Shown: positions 42,910 through 51,833, counted from the first letter of the stretch. The stretch: DNA of 64,000 nucleotides from Betaproteobacteria bacterium (GCA_021298815.1 JAJTHE010000003.1:1-64000), one strand, 5' to 3'. Notes: generated by a model from the letters alone, not told the origin. A program made the numbers and translations.

Positions 42910-43890
42910 TCAATCGACAGTCACTTTTGCCGCCTTGATCACATCCTTCCACTTGGCGGATTCACGCCGCACGTACGCCTGTGCGGCCTCTTCGCCCATG
43001 AACAGCGCGTCGGTCCCGAATGCCCCGAGCTGCTCAACGTAGGCAGGGATTTGCACCATCGCCTCGAGCACCGCGCTGATGCGCTGTCGCGGCGTGGCAG
43101 GTGTCCTGGCAGGAACGGCTATGCCGAAGGCTGAGCCCGATTCGACCTGCGGCAGCCCGACTTCTGCAAACGTCGGGATCTGTGGCATGGCCTTGGTCCG
43201 CTGTGGCCCGGCTATCGCAAGGACCTTGAGCTTTCCGCTCTTGATGTGGGGCATCAATGCGCCGGGATTATTGAACAGGATGTCCACTTCGCCGGTGAGC
43301 AGTGATGTGATCGCCTGGCCTCCTCCTTTGAAGGGAACATGGAGGACATCGATGCTGGCTGCATGTTTGAGCAACTCGCCCGCCAGATGGACGGTGGTAC
43401 CCACACCGGCCGATGCGAAGGTGAGTTTTCCAGGCTGCCGTCGTGCCAGCGCCACCAGATCCGGCACACTTTCGACGGCAAGCGTGCCGCGCACCACCAT
43501 GACCTGCGGCGCATACGCGACAAAGCCAACGAGTTGCAGACCGGACGCCATGCTGAGTCCAAGCTTCGGGAAGAGCGCCGGGTTGACCGCGAACGTGCTG
43601 GTGGATCCGAAGAGCAAGGTATGGCCGTCCGCACTGGCCTTGATCGCGATCTCCACTCCGATCGTTCCTCCGGCCCCGCCCCGGTTGTCGACGAGGACCG
43701 GCATCTTCCAGGCCTCACTCATCTGTTGCGCCACCAGTCGCCCGATGAGGTCCGTCGGACCACCGGCCGTAAAGGGCACGATCATCCGTACTGCGCGGGC
43801 CGGAAATTCAGCGGCGTAGAGCGTGGCCGATCCTGTCATGACGGCCAGCGCAAGGAAGCCGGTCAAACGATGAAACCGAAGAAGTCGCAA
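42910..43890 (-). CDS. Bug/TctC-family periplasmic substrate-binding protein, TTG start
   Basis: A 326-residue Bug receptor with EFPARAVRMIVPFTAGGPTD, DNRGGAGGTIGVEIAIKA and ADGHTLLFGS. The ORF track starts at ATG 43950, which places 20 charged residues before the signal peptide. TTG 43890 is preceded by GGGAG at a 7-base distance and yields MRLLRFHRLTGFLALAVMTG, a normal signal peptide, so I prefer it. Directly upstream of another Bug gene and 102 bases downstream of the MaoC gene. Confidence 0.88.
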   Translation of the reverse strand: MRLLRFHRLTGFLALAVMTGSATLYAAEFPARAVRMIVPFTAGGPTDLIGRLVAQQMSEAWKMPVLVDNRGGAGGTIGVEIAIKASADGHTLLFGSTSTFAVNPALFPKLGLSMASGLQLVGFVAYAPQVMVVRGTLAVESVPDLVALARRQPGKLTFASAGVGTTVHLAGELLKHAASIDVLHVPFKGGGQAITSLLTGEVDILFNNPGALMPHIKSGKLKVLAIAGPQRTKAMPQIPTFAEVGLPQVESGSAFGIAVPARTPATPRQRISAVLEAMVQIPAYVEQLGAFGTDALFMGEEAAQAYVRRESAKWKDVIKAAKVTVD

Positions 43891-43992
43891 AGCAGAGTCT
43901 CCCGCACGCTCGACAGGCAACCAACGAGACGCCTCTTCATGCCCCGACATCTCTGCCGCTCGAGTAGGGCGCTTCGGGAAATCCCGCCACGC

Positions 43993-44436
43993 TCACCGAT
44001 GGGGCAGTTCGATCAAGGCACTGGCATCCTGCACCACAACGCTTCCATCCCCTTTGATGACATCCAGGGAACATACCGCAACCGATCTCCCGGATTCGAC
44101 CGCCGTGCCGGTCACCCGCCCGGACAAGGAGATGTGGTCACCGACATAGACCATCGTTCGCAATCGATAACCGAGCCGCCGGACGAATGCGTCCGGCCCC
44201 GCCCAGACCATGAGTTGACGAGCCAACAGCGCGCCGACCATCTGGCCGTCCATGAACGGCGCGGGCCGCCCCCGCTCGCTGACATACGCTGCATCGTAGT
44301 GGTAACGGTGGAAGTCCCAGGTCGCCGCCGCATACATGACCAGGACCTTGAGATCTACCGACATCTCGAGCGCAGGCAGGGGCTCGCCCGCGATTACGTC
44401 TTCGATGAAGCGGCTCGACGAGACACGCTTGTTCAT
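43993..44436 (-). CDS. MaoC-like dehydratase, catalytic subunit
   Basis: A 147-residue hotdog-fold protein of the MaoC/R-specific hydratase type. The hydratase motif is visible as YAAATWDFHRYHYDAAY, with the catalytic Asp and His in place, followed by PFMDGQMVGALLARQL. It likely pairs with the FAS1-like protein encoded just upstream; such pairs hydrate or dehydrate a 3-hydroxyacyl-CoA. Its ATG overlaps the upstream stop (ATGA), consistent with fixed stoichiometry. Confidence 0.85.
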   Translation of the reverse strand: MNKRVSSSRFIEDVIAGEPLPALEMSVDLKVLVMYAAATWDFHRYHYDAAYVSERGRPAPFMDGQMVGALLARQLMVWAGPDAFVRRLGYRLRTMVYVGDHISLSGRVTGTAVESGRSVAVCSLDVIKGDGSVVVQDASALIELPHR

Positions 44437-44915
44437 CGAATATTGGTCTCACGGTTAACCGCCAGCAGCTCGCCGCGCTGGTTGACGTACCGCGCTTCCG
44501 AGATCACGAACAGCAGCGAGCCGTTCTCTCGGGAATCGCGCTCGTAGATGTCCAGGATGCGCCAGGTGACAGAGATCCGGTCATCCGGACGAACCGGCTG
44601 GAAGAACTCGTACTCGTTCCCGCCGCGGATCACCCGATCGCCGTCGATCGGCAGAGGCCAACTGTGGCCGAAGTATCCGCTGGTCTCCATCGGTCGGTCA
44701 TAGAACTGGTTGGTCTCGCACACCAGGGTTGGCGGCGCCACGATGCCGCCATGCCGGCTCGCGTGGGCCACCTCGTCGTTGCTGTACAACGGGTTGTCGT
44801 CGCCTGTGGCGAGGGCAAAGTAGCGGATCGCAGCGCGCCCGAGTTCCTCCGGCGCGGCATAGGTGACCTCGCGACCGATCCACGCCTTGATCTCGTCCGT
44901 CAACCGGGCGCTCAT
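44433..44915 (-). CDS. MaoC/FAS1-like dehydratase, non-catalytic N-terminal-domain subunit
   Basis: A 160-residue protein of the FAS1-like/MaoC N-terminal dehydratase domain family. IRYFALATGDDNPLYSNDE corresponds to the hydratase motif but has Tyr where the catalytic His stands, and IVAPPTLVCETNQFYD and NEYEFFQPVRPDDRISVTW are typical. Such domains usually complement a catalytic MaoC partner, here the next gene. Coupled on both sides by ATGA overlaps. Confidence 0.85.
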   Translation of the reverse strand: MSARLTDEIKAWIGREVTYAAPEELGRAAIRYFALATGDDNPLYSNDEVAHASRHGGIVAPPTLVCETNQFYDRPMETSGYFGHSWPLPIDGDRVIRGGNEYEFFQPVRPDDRISVTWRILDIYERDSRENGSLLFVISEARYVNQRGELLAVNRETNIR

Positions 44916-45889
44916 TCGGTGCCTGCCACGGCAATCACATCGACCGCCAGCTGCGCTTCGGGATTGACCAGGCGTTCGCAGATCACGCCGGTTGCGGCAG
45001 GGTACGGTGCCGAGAACACCTGGCGCCGCACATCCGCGGTCAGACGGTACGCGGCCATGCCTGCAGGAGTGACGAACTCCGTGGTCTTCACGACATCATC
45101 GAGGCTGCAGCCAGCCGATTCAAGCTGCCGGCCGATTCGCGCGTAGATCTCGCGGCACTGCGCGTCAACACCGCCCACCCTCGGGTCGCCTTCAGCCGAG
45201 ATGACGCGGATGCGCGACCTGGCGGCCCGGGAAGCAACAAGCTGGATCTGTGCCCCTGCGTCCGCCTGGACGACCCGCGGCATCCCGATCTGCAAACCCG
45301 AGCGTGGCGCACTGGGGTGCCCGTCGACACCGGCGAACGCCACGGGCGCCAGCAATTCGGTCGACCGGATCACATGAGACCCGTCAAGACCATGCTCGGC
45401 CAGCAGGTCGCGCGCGCGCGTCCGGGCCGCGGCCAGATCGATGCCGCCAGCCGCGGGCAGATACTCGAGGTCACCGCAGGTTCCATGTCCCGCGACCGAT
45501 TCGATCTCGATCAGGGCCGCGCCGCGAAGCAGGCTCTTGACGACAATGGTGCTGAGCGCCGGCGGCGAACCCTCGAACACTTCATCGTAGAATGCGAGCA
45601 GCGCGGGCACGTCCGCAAGCGCCGCAGGCGGCAGATACTGGGTCATCCCGACGATGTCGTGCAGGCCGAAACCACCGGCTTCAAGCACAAGGCGCGTCTT
45701 CTCCAGCGCAATGCGGGCTTGTGCAACAAGGTTTCCCTCGACCACCATCCGCCCCGAAGCGGCGTCCAGTCGCGCGGCCGTGCAGCCGGACATCCAGACA
45801 CTGCCGCCAGCGGCGACACCCAGGGAGAAGGTTCGCGTCGACGGGTCGGAAAAGGGGTAGGTCTTGGGAATCAACGCGTGCCTGGCCAT
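44912..45889 (-). CDS. Tandem RidA-domain protein (325 aa)
   Basis: Two RidA/YjgF-type domains in one chain. The first (about 1-135) ends PPALSTIVVKSLLRGAALIE, the second (about 165-325) ends PYPAATGVICERLVNPEAQL. RidA deaminates enamines and imines with an Arg in the P-A-R-T/S-T segment; here the first domain has Leu and the second Ala at that position, so neither looks like a deaminase. It probably has another role, perhaps substrate binding or a different hydrolysis. Coupled to its downstream neighbour by ATGA and 3 bases after the hydratase stop. Confidence 0.8.
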   Translation of the reverse strand: MARHALIPKTYPFSDPSTRTFSLGVAAGGSVWMSGCTAARLDAASGRMVVEGNLVAQARIALEKTRLVLEAGGFGLHDIVGMTQYLPPAALADVPALLAFYDEVFEGSPPALSTIVVKSLLRGAALIEIESVAGHGTCGDLEYLPAAGGIDLAAARTRARDLLAEHGLDGSHVIRSTELLAPVAFAGVDGHPSAPRSGLQIGMPRVVQADAGAQIQLVASRAARSRIRVISAEGDPRVGGVDAQCREIYARIGRQLESAGCSLDDVVKTTEFVTPAGMAAYRLTADVRRQVFSAPYPAATGVICERLVNPEAQLAVDVIAVAGTE

Positions 45890-45892
45890 CGG

Positions 45893-46708
45893 CTACTTGC
45901 CTTTCCATTGGGGTCGACGCTTTTCGGCGTAGGCGCGCAGCGCCTCGGTATGGTCCTCACTGGCCCGCGCGATCTTCTGCGCACGTTCGGTAAAGCGAAC
46001 GGCATCCTCGAGACGGTAGTACATCGATTCAGCCAGCGACAGCTTGAACAGCTGCACGGTGATCGGCGGGCAGTTCTCGATGATCTCGAGGGCCAGTTCC
46101 CGGCATCGATGCATCAGGTCTTCGGGCGCAACGACCTCGCTGACAAAGCCATTGGCGAGCGCACCTGCAGCATCCAGTGTTCGACCGGTGACGCCCCACT
46201 CGAAGGTACGGCTGTAGCCGATGATCTGGGGCATCAGCGCAAGGCTGGCATCGTCGGGCACGATGCCGCGGCGGACGAAAACCCAGCCAAAGCGCGCCGA
46301 ACTGGACGCGATCCGGATGTCGCACCCGGCGGCGATACCGACCCCGGAACCGATCGCCGGGCCGTTGACCGCAGCAATGACGGGCTTCGTCAGGCGCCGA
46401 AGGGCCACCACCACGCCGCGCATGTCAGCTTCATGCGGAAACATCTCCTCGCGCATCGTCGGGTTGGGCGGCTTCAGGGACTTGCCCTGGGCGGTCATCC
46501 GCTTGATGTTTCCGCCCGAACAGAAGATGTTTCCCGCGCCGGTGACGATGACCACCCTGGCCGCCGGATCCGCTTCGATCCGATCGCATTCAGCGACCAG
46601 TTCCTTGTTCATCACCCAGTTGACCGCATTCTTGGCCTCCGGGTCGTTGATCGTGACCAGGACGATGCCATCGTCCCCTTGTTCAGACGTGATGAACCGG
46701 TAGCTCAT
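45893..46708 (-). CDS. Enoyl-CoA hydratase/isomerase family protein
   Basis: A 271-residue crotonase-fold protein: VTINDPEAKNAVNWVMNKEL, FCSGGNIKRMTAQGKSL and NGPAIGSGVGIAAGCDIRIA are visible. The first Glu position of enoyl-CoA hydratase is replaced (GWVFVRRGIVPDDAS) while the second Glu remains (FEWGVTGR). One acid-base residue is typical for isomerases and some C-C bond-cleaving members. The start overlaps the 36-codon ORF upstream (ATGA). Confidence 0.86.
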   Translation of the reverse strand: MSYRFITSEQGDDGIVLVTINDPEAKNAVNWVMNKELVAECDRIEADPAARVVIVTGAGNIFCSGGNIKRMTAQGKSLKPPNPTMREEMFPHEADMRGVVVALRRLTKPVIAAVNGPAIGSGVGIAAGCDIRIASSSARFGWVFVRRGIVPDDASLALMPQIIGYSRTFEWGVTGRTLDAAGALANGFVSEVVAPEDLMHRCRELALEIIENCPPITVQLFKLSLAESMYYRLEDAVRFTERAQKIARASEDHTEALRAYAEKRRPQWKGK

Positions 46709-46815
46709 GCAGACGACCCGGCGCGGCCACGCGCCACTGTTTCCGGGTCAGGCGCGGCCTGACTCGCCGCCGCATCACGCAAGGCTCGTCCGCGCCACTT
46801 CAATTCAAAGCCCAT
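46705..46815 (-). CDS. Possible 36-residue protein between CaiB2 and ECH genes
   Basis: ATG 46815 is preceded by GGGAG at a 6-base distance, begins 11 bases after the two-domain CaiB stop and ends in an ATGA overlap with the hydratase gene, so it is arranged exactly like the other coupled genes of this operon. The peptide begins MGFELKWRGRALRDAAASQ and is basic; no family is recognised. It may be a small protein, or serve only to couple translation. Confidence 0.45.
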   Translation of the reverse strand: MGFELKWRGRALRDAAASQAAPDPETVARGRAGSSA

Positions 46816-46826
46816 CGGCACTCCCG

Positions 46827-49310
46827 CTAGCTCAACACACCGTTTGCCTGCAGCTCTGCATATTCCGTCTCGTCCACACCGAGCAGCGTCGTAAGGACCT
46901 CGTGGGTGTGTTCCCCCAGCAGGGGCGCGCGGCGGTAGGAAAAACCGGCACTGTCCATGCGCCACGGCAAGCCGAGCTGGCGCCGCGTGCCAGCCGTCGG
47001 ATGGTCGGTGCTGACGACCGTACCCATGTTGATCAGGCACGCATCATCGATCAACTGGTCGCTCCGCCGCACCGGTCCGGCGGCGATCCCGCAAGCCTGC
47101 AGCAATTGCGCCGCGTCGATGGCTGAACGGGAGCGAACCCATTCGGCGACGATGGCATCGAGCGCATCGCAGTTGTTGCGGCGTCCGCTGGCAGAGGAAA
47201 ACCGTGCATCCTCGATCAATGGCATGTTCCCGGTCGCACGGCACCATGCAGCCCAGTCCTGGTCGCCGTCGATGCTGATGGCCAGCCAGGTGTCATCATC
47301 CCGGCAGGGATAGATGCCGTGCGGCGCCTTCAGCCGGTCCCGATTTCCCCTGCGCACCGGATCGCGACCATTCGCGGTCAGGTCGATCATGGCTTCTGGA
47401 ATCAGTGTCATCATGGCCTCGTACATCGCAAGGTCGATGAACTGACCAGAGCCTGTCCGGTCCCGGTGGTGAAGGGCCGCCATCACCGCAAAGCCGCCGT
47501 ACGTGCCCGCGAACGGGTCCGGGAGGCAGCCTCCGAGGATGCGTGGCGCGCCTCCGGCATAGCCCGTGACTTCGGCAACGCCCGAAAACAGGTTCACTGC
47601 GCTATGCAGCCCGCGCGAGTCCTTCATCGGACCGCTACGGCCGAACGCACCACACGACAGGGCGATCAAGCGCGGATTGGTGCGACTGATCGTTTCATAG
47701 CCGAGGCCGAGCTTCTCGAGCACGCCCGTGGAATAGTTGTCCACCATCACGTCGACTACACTCCCCAGACGGCGCACGAGATCGCGCCCCGCCGCAGTCG
47801 TCATGTCGATCGTGCAACTTTTCTTGCCACTGTAGAGCAGGTTGTAATATCCGCTGGCATCCGGATCCGCAGGATGTCCCGGCGCAAACGGCGGCGCAGT
47901 GCGCGAGGTCATCCGCCTTCGCGACTCGACCGAGATCACCTCGGCGCCAAGCCATGCCATCCACAACGTGCAGAACGGAATGGCGATGAACTGGCCCAGA
48001 TCGAGCACCCGCACCCCGGCGAGCGGAAGCGTCCTGGCGGGCTGCCCGCGCTGCTGGGTGTCGCTGCGCGCGCCGGAAGACACCAGACGCTTTCCGTCGC
48101 GAGCCCACTCGGCCAGTACCTCCCTCGTATGCTCGCCGTGGCGCGGCGCCCGACGACGAAACGACCACGGCGAGCCGCGCATCTTCACCGGAGCCGCAGG
48201 CATGCGAGCCTTTCGGCCGCCCAGGTCGGTCTCGATCACGCTCTTGCGGTCGTGCACATGCGCAGACGCGAGCACCTTACGCACCGAATAGAACGGGAAC
48301 ACCAGCAACTGCAGATTCTGTGCGACCTGGTACAACTCGTCGCTGGTGACCGTCATCGTCCATTCGATCATCCGCCGCTTGAGTTCGACACAGTTCGCCG
48401 TGCGGGCAGCACCGCTCGAAAACTCGGGCATCGTGGTCCAGGCCGGTTGCCCCATGGCCTGAACCAGGCGCTGCCAATGATCTTCCAATGGCGCCGGGAT
48501 CGCGACCCAGCCGTCCTTGCACGGCAGGTAGAAGTTCGGCATCCGACCCGTAGTGGTCGAACTGAACACCCGCATGTGCGTACCGCCGATGTACGACGCG
48601 TTGGCGATGTCCCGCTGCTGCATGGTGGCCACCGCCGCCTGCTGGCTCACCTCGACCAGACATCCTTCCCCGCTCTGCGTGCGGCTGCGCAAGGCAGCTA
48701 CCGTCGCATGTGCGCCCACGACCCCTGCAATCGTCTCCGCGGCAAAGCACCCGGCGTGCAAGGGTGGCTCGCTTTCCAGGTCTGCCGCCGCGTCCGGGAT
48801 CCCGGGAGTGCTGTAGGCAATGCCACCCATGGCGGAGGTCACGATGTCATCGCTGCGCCAGTCGGCGCAGGGACCGTCCAGGCCGAATGGCGACAGGATC
48901 GTGATGATGAGCGATGGGCAACGTGCGCGAAGCGCTGGAAGGGAAATGCCGGCCGCGGTGAGACGCTCGACAGGCAGGTTGGTCACGAAGACGTCGGCAG
49001 CCTCGAGCAGCCGGGCGAGCGCGGCCTGGTCGGCGGAATTCTCCAGGTCGAGTACGACGCCCCGCTTGTTCGTGTTGAGGTACTGGAACAGACCGCTGGC
49101 CTCGGCATCCGGACGGTCCTCCGGAAACGGACCTCTCGCCCGGGTCGAATCGCCTGCCGGGGTCTCCACCTTCACGACCTCGGCGCCGAAATCGCCCAGC
49201 AACTTCGCCACGTACGGCCCCGTAACGCCGTCACCGAATTCGACCACGCGCAGTCCGGCGAACGGCCCTGCCTCGGCGGCCTGCGATGCATCGGCGTCGA
49301 CGGCGCTCAT
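46827..49310 (-). CDS. Two-domain CaiB/BaiF CoA-transferase family protein
   Basis: An 827-residue fusion of two complete class III CoA-transferase domains. Domain 1 opens LRVVEFGDGVTGPYVAKLL and ends APRHGEHTREVLAEW; domain 2 opens VRVLDLGQFIAIPFCTLWMA and ends APLLGEHTHEVLTTLLG. At the nucleophile position of formyl-CoA transferase, domain 1 has Ala (VSQQAAV) and domain 2 Glu (LAMYEAM), so the classical Asp is absent in both. CoA-transferases of this class are interlocked dimers; the fusion may form a pseudo-heterodimer in one chain. Coupled to the flavin oxidoreductase gene (ATGA). Confidence 0.87.
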   Translation of the reverse strand: MSAVDADASQAAEAGPFAGLRVVEFGDGVTGPYVAKLLGDFGAEVVKVETPAGDSTRARGPFPEDRPDAEASGLFQYLNTNKRGVVLDLENSADQAALARLLEAADVFVTNLPVERLTAAGISLPALRARCPSLIITILSPFGLDGPCADWRSDDIVTSAMGGIAYSTPGIPDAAADLESEPPLHAGCFAAETIAGVVGAHATVAALRSRTQSGEGCLVEVSQQAAVATMQQRDIANASYIGGTHMRVFSSTTTGRMPNFYLPCKDGWVAIPAPLEDHWQRLVQAMGQPAWTTMPEFSSGAARTANCVELKRRMIEWTMTVTSDELYQVAQNLQLLVFPFYSVRKVLASAHVHDRKSVIETDLGGRKARMPAAPVKMRGSPWSFRRRAPRHGEHTREVLAEWARDGKRLVSSGARSDTQQRGQPARTLPLAGVRVLDLGQFIAIPFCTLWMAWLGAEVISVESRRRMTSRTAPPFAPGHPADPDASGYYNLLYSGKKSCTIDMTTAAGRDLVRRLGSVVDVMVDNYSTGVLEKLGLGYETISRTNPRLIALSCGAFGRSGPMKDSRGLHSAVNLFSGVAEVTGYAGGAPRILGGCLPDPFAGTYGGFAVMAALHHRDRTGSGQFIDLAMYEAMMTLIPEAMIDLTANGRDPVRRGNRDRLKAPHGIYPCRDDDTWLAISIDGDQDWAAWCRATGNMPLIEDARFSSASGRRNNCDALDAIVAEWVRSRSAIDAAQLLQACGIAAGPVRRSDQLIDDACLINMGTVVSTDHPTAGTRRQLGLPWRMDSAGFSYRRAPLLGEHTHEVLTTLLGVDETEYAELQANGVLS

Positions 49311-50425
49311 GAGGCGCGCATCGACGCGAGACGATCGAGCACCCTCTCCGCCTCATGGACCATCGACATCATGATCTCGCGGGCCGGACGCCGGGCGGTC
49401 AACATGCCGCCGATCTGCCCGGCCGGATTGTTCACCAGATCGATCCGGCCCGCGGCCTCTGCCGCGGCAACGAAGTCGCCCATGAGAATGCCCTGCAGGG
49501 GCATCGGAAGCGCCGGCAGACCGGAGGCTTCCCAGAGGCGTATCACCTCGTTCTCGTAATCCCGGGCCGTCTTGCCCGTATACGCTCGAGTGACGACGAA
49601 ATCATCGGCCTTCCCGCGGATGATCTCGTCCTGATGCGCCCGATGCACGTGCGACTCTTCCGCGAGCAGGAATGCCGTTCCCACCCACACACCCACGGCA
49701 CCGAGGGCCAGGCCGGCGACCAATGTCCGGCCATCGGCGATCGCACCGGCCGCGATGACCGGCACCGGGGCCACGGCGTCCACCACCATGGGAATGAGAG
49801 GAAAGTTTGCAATCTTTCCCGTGTGCCCCCCCGCCTCGTACCCCTGGGCAATCACATAGTCGACACCCGCCTTCACCTGGCGCTCGGCAGCGCGCACGGT
49901 TCCTACCAGGCCCATCACCTTCATGCCGACCTGATGGGCCTCCGGCACCACCCATGACGGATCTCCCAGGCCGGCAGCGAACACTGCGATGCGTTCTTCG
50001 AGGCAGACATCCACTTGCGCACGGATGAACTCAGGCGACATCGCCTCGCCCTGCACAGGCGCGGGACTGAGATTGAATCGCGACATCAACGATTGCACGA
50101 ACGCGATGTGCTTCGGATAGTCGCGCTCGATCCGCGCGCGCATCTCGGCCCGCTCCGATTTCGCGTCCGTGGCCATGCTGGCCGGCAGCAGGAGATCGAC
50201 GCCGAATGGCTTGTCGGTCAGATTGCGCACGGCGCGGATGCGACGCCGCACCTCGGCACTGTCCAGCCAGGAGCAGCCCAGTATCCCCATGCCACCCGCT
50301 TCCGAAACAGCGGCGACCAACTCCGGCGGCGTGGCACGTCCCTTCGACCCCATGCCGGCGAGGAAGATGGGGTACTGGATGTCGAGATCGCGGCAAAGAC
50401 TGGTGTGCAGAAAGCTGGTCGTCAT
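49307..50425 (-). CDS. FMN-dependent nitronate monooxygenase-type oxidoreductase
   Basis: A 372-residue TIM-barrel flavoprotein of the nitronate monooxygenase / 2-nitropropane dioxygenase-like family. It shows FLAGMGSKGRATPPELVAAV at the N-terminus, AQGYEAGGHTG (about residue 200, with the conserved His) and PVIAAGAIADGRTLVAGLAL (phosphate-binding loop). Members also include enoyl-ACP reductases and proteins of unknown substrate. First gene of the coupled minus-strand operon; I use ATG 50425, one codon after the GTG in the track. Confidence 0.87.
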   Translation of the reverse strand: MTTSFLHTSLCRDLDIQYPIFLAGMGSKGRATPPELVAAVSEAGGMGILGCSWLDSAEVRRRIRAVRNLTDKPFGVDLLLPASMATDAKSERAEMRARIERDYPKHIAFVQSLMSRFNLSPAPVQGEAMSPEFIRAQVDVCLEERIAVFAAGLGDPSWVVPEAHQVGMKVMGLVGTVRAAERQVKAGVDYVIAQGYEAGGHTGKIANFPLIPMVVDAVAPVPVIAAGAIADGRTLVAGLALGAVGVWVGTAFLLAEESHVHRAHQDEIIRGKADDFVVTRAYTGKTARDYENEVIRLWEASGLPALPMPLQGILMGDFVAAAEAAGRIDLVNNPAGQIGGMLTARRPAREIMMSMVHEAERVLDRLASMRAS

Positions 50426-50624
50426 CACCGCCGATCCTTTCGAGACGCGGTTTAGGTTGCCTCCATCGTCTACGTGGGGTCCCCCGGGCGCGATCGAAGC
50501 GGCTATCCTGTTACGCGACTCACTCTAGCACACGACTTTTCCGGTTTCAAAGTGGACCGTCGACCCGTCGCTATGGCGAGTCAACCGTGAAAGGTCGGGA
50601 CTGGCATCGCGTCGTCAGAGGGCC

Positions 50625-51833
50625 ATGGATGTGAACATCGACTTCAAATGCACCAGCGTTCCGCTTCGCCTCTACAGCGGTGAGAACGCGCTCGACAATC
50701 TTCCGTCGGAGCTGCATCGATGCAAGGCAAAGCGCGCTTTCGTCCTGTGCGGACGAACGGTCTCGCGGCGCTCCGACCTGATCGCTCGCATTCGAAGCAT
50801 CCTGGGCGGCACCTGCGTCGGACTGTTCGACGAAATCGAGAAGGACTCCACGCTCCCCTCCGTACTTCGTGCCGCCGAGGCTGCGCGAGCGGCTGCGCCC
50901 GATGTCCTCGTCGCGGTAGGCGGCGGAAGCGTAGTCCAGGCGGCGCGGGTCGTCCTCATCCTGCTGGCGGAGTCGCGGCCGCTCGAGCAGATGGTCACCC
51001 AGTATCCTGAGCACGGGCCGGCCATCAGCCCGAAACTGCTGGCGCCCAAGCTTCCGGTCATCAATGTACTCACCCTTCCCACTGCCGCTCAGAATCGCGG
51101 TGGCTCCGCGATCCGAAACGATGCTCTGGAACACCGGATGGAGGTCTTCGATCCCAAGACGCGCCCCGTCGCGATTTTCTGGGATCGCGATGCGCTACTG
51201 ACCGCGCCACTGGCACTCGCCCGAGCGGCCGCCTGCACGGTCTACTGGCGCATCGTGATGAACCTGGGGTGGAAGTCCATCAATCCCCTCCTCGAAGGAA
51301 CTCGTCTTCACGCGTTTCGCCTCGCGAGCCGGGCGATCGTGCAACTGGATTCTGCTGACCCCGCCGCCCGCACCGAATTGTGCGCAGCCGCATTGTTGCT
51401 CAATCGGGATGCCGACGAAGGCGGCCTGGGCGGTGAGAAGCATTGGCCAGCACGTGTGAGCTATGCGCTCGCCACCGCGCTGCTCCTGTGCTATCCGAAC
51501 GCGCGCCAGGGGGAGGCGTTGACCGCCGTGACCGGCACGGTACTTCGCCAGTGGGGCGCCGGCGATTCCGCAGCCATGGTGCAACTTGCGCAGAACCTTG
51601 GGCTCTGGACTCCAACGACGCCGGACGCCGCTGCGCCAGGGATGGTCGCCGACTATCTGGACGGCGTATTCACCCGCCTTGCGATGCCCACACGCCTGCG
51701 CGAGTTGGGAATACCGGCTGACGGCTTGTCCCGGATCGTCGAGCGCTCGTTGAAGAACTTCAACGCCGATCCTCGACAGGAGTTCGCACACAAACGGGAC
51801 GTGCTCGTCGATACGTTGAACCGCTGCTGGTAG
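50625..51833 (+). CDS. Iron-containing alcohol dehydrogenase family protein lacking metal ligands
   Basis: A 402-residue protein with the two-domain layout of the iron-ADH/maleylacetate reductase family. The nucleotide motif is kept (VAVGGGSVVQAARVV, about residue 97), and LPVINVLTLPTAAQNRGGSA and FWDRDALLTAPLALARA align with family positions. But the G-x-D-A-x-x-H helix carrying the first metal ligands reads AACTVYWRIVM, and the later His block reads ALATALLLCYPNARQ, so Asp and His ligands are missing. It may be catalytically altered. It is divergent from the NMO operon, with a 199-base shared control region. Confidence 0.7.
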   Translation: MDVNIDFKCTSVPLRLYSGENALDNLPSELHRCKAKRAFVLCGRTVSRRSDLIARIRSILGGTCVGLFDEIEKDSTLPSVLRAAEAARAAAPDVLVAVGGGSVVQAARVVLILLAESRPLEQMVTQYPEHGPAISPKLLAPKLPVINVLTLPTAAQNRGGSAIRNDALEHRMEVFDPKTRPVAIFWDRDALLTAPLALARAAACTVYWRIVMNLGWKSINPLLEGTRLHAFRLASRAIVQLDSADPAARTELCAAALLLNRDADEGGLGGEKHWPARVSYALATALLLCYPNARQGEALTAVTGTVLRQWGAGDSAAMVQLAQNLGLWTPTTPDAAAPGMVADYLDGVFTRLAMPTRLRELGIPADGLSRIVERSLKNFNADPRQEFAHKRDVLVDTLNRCW

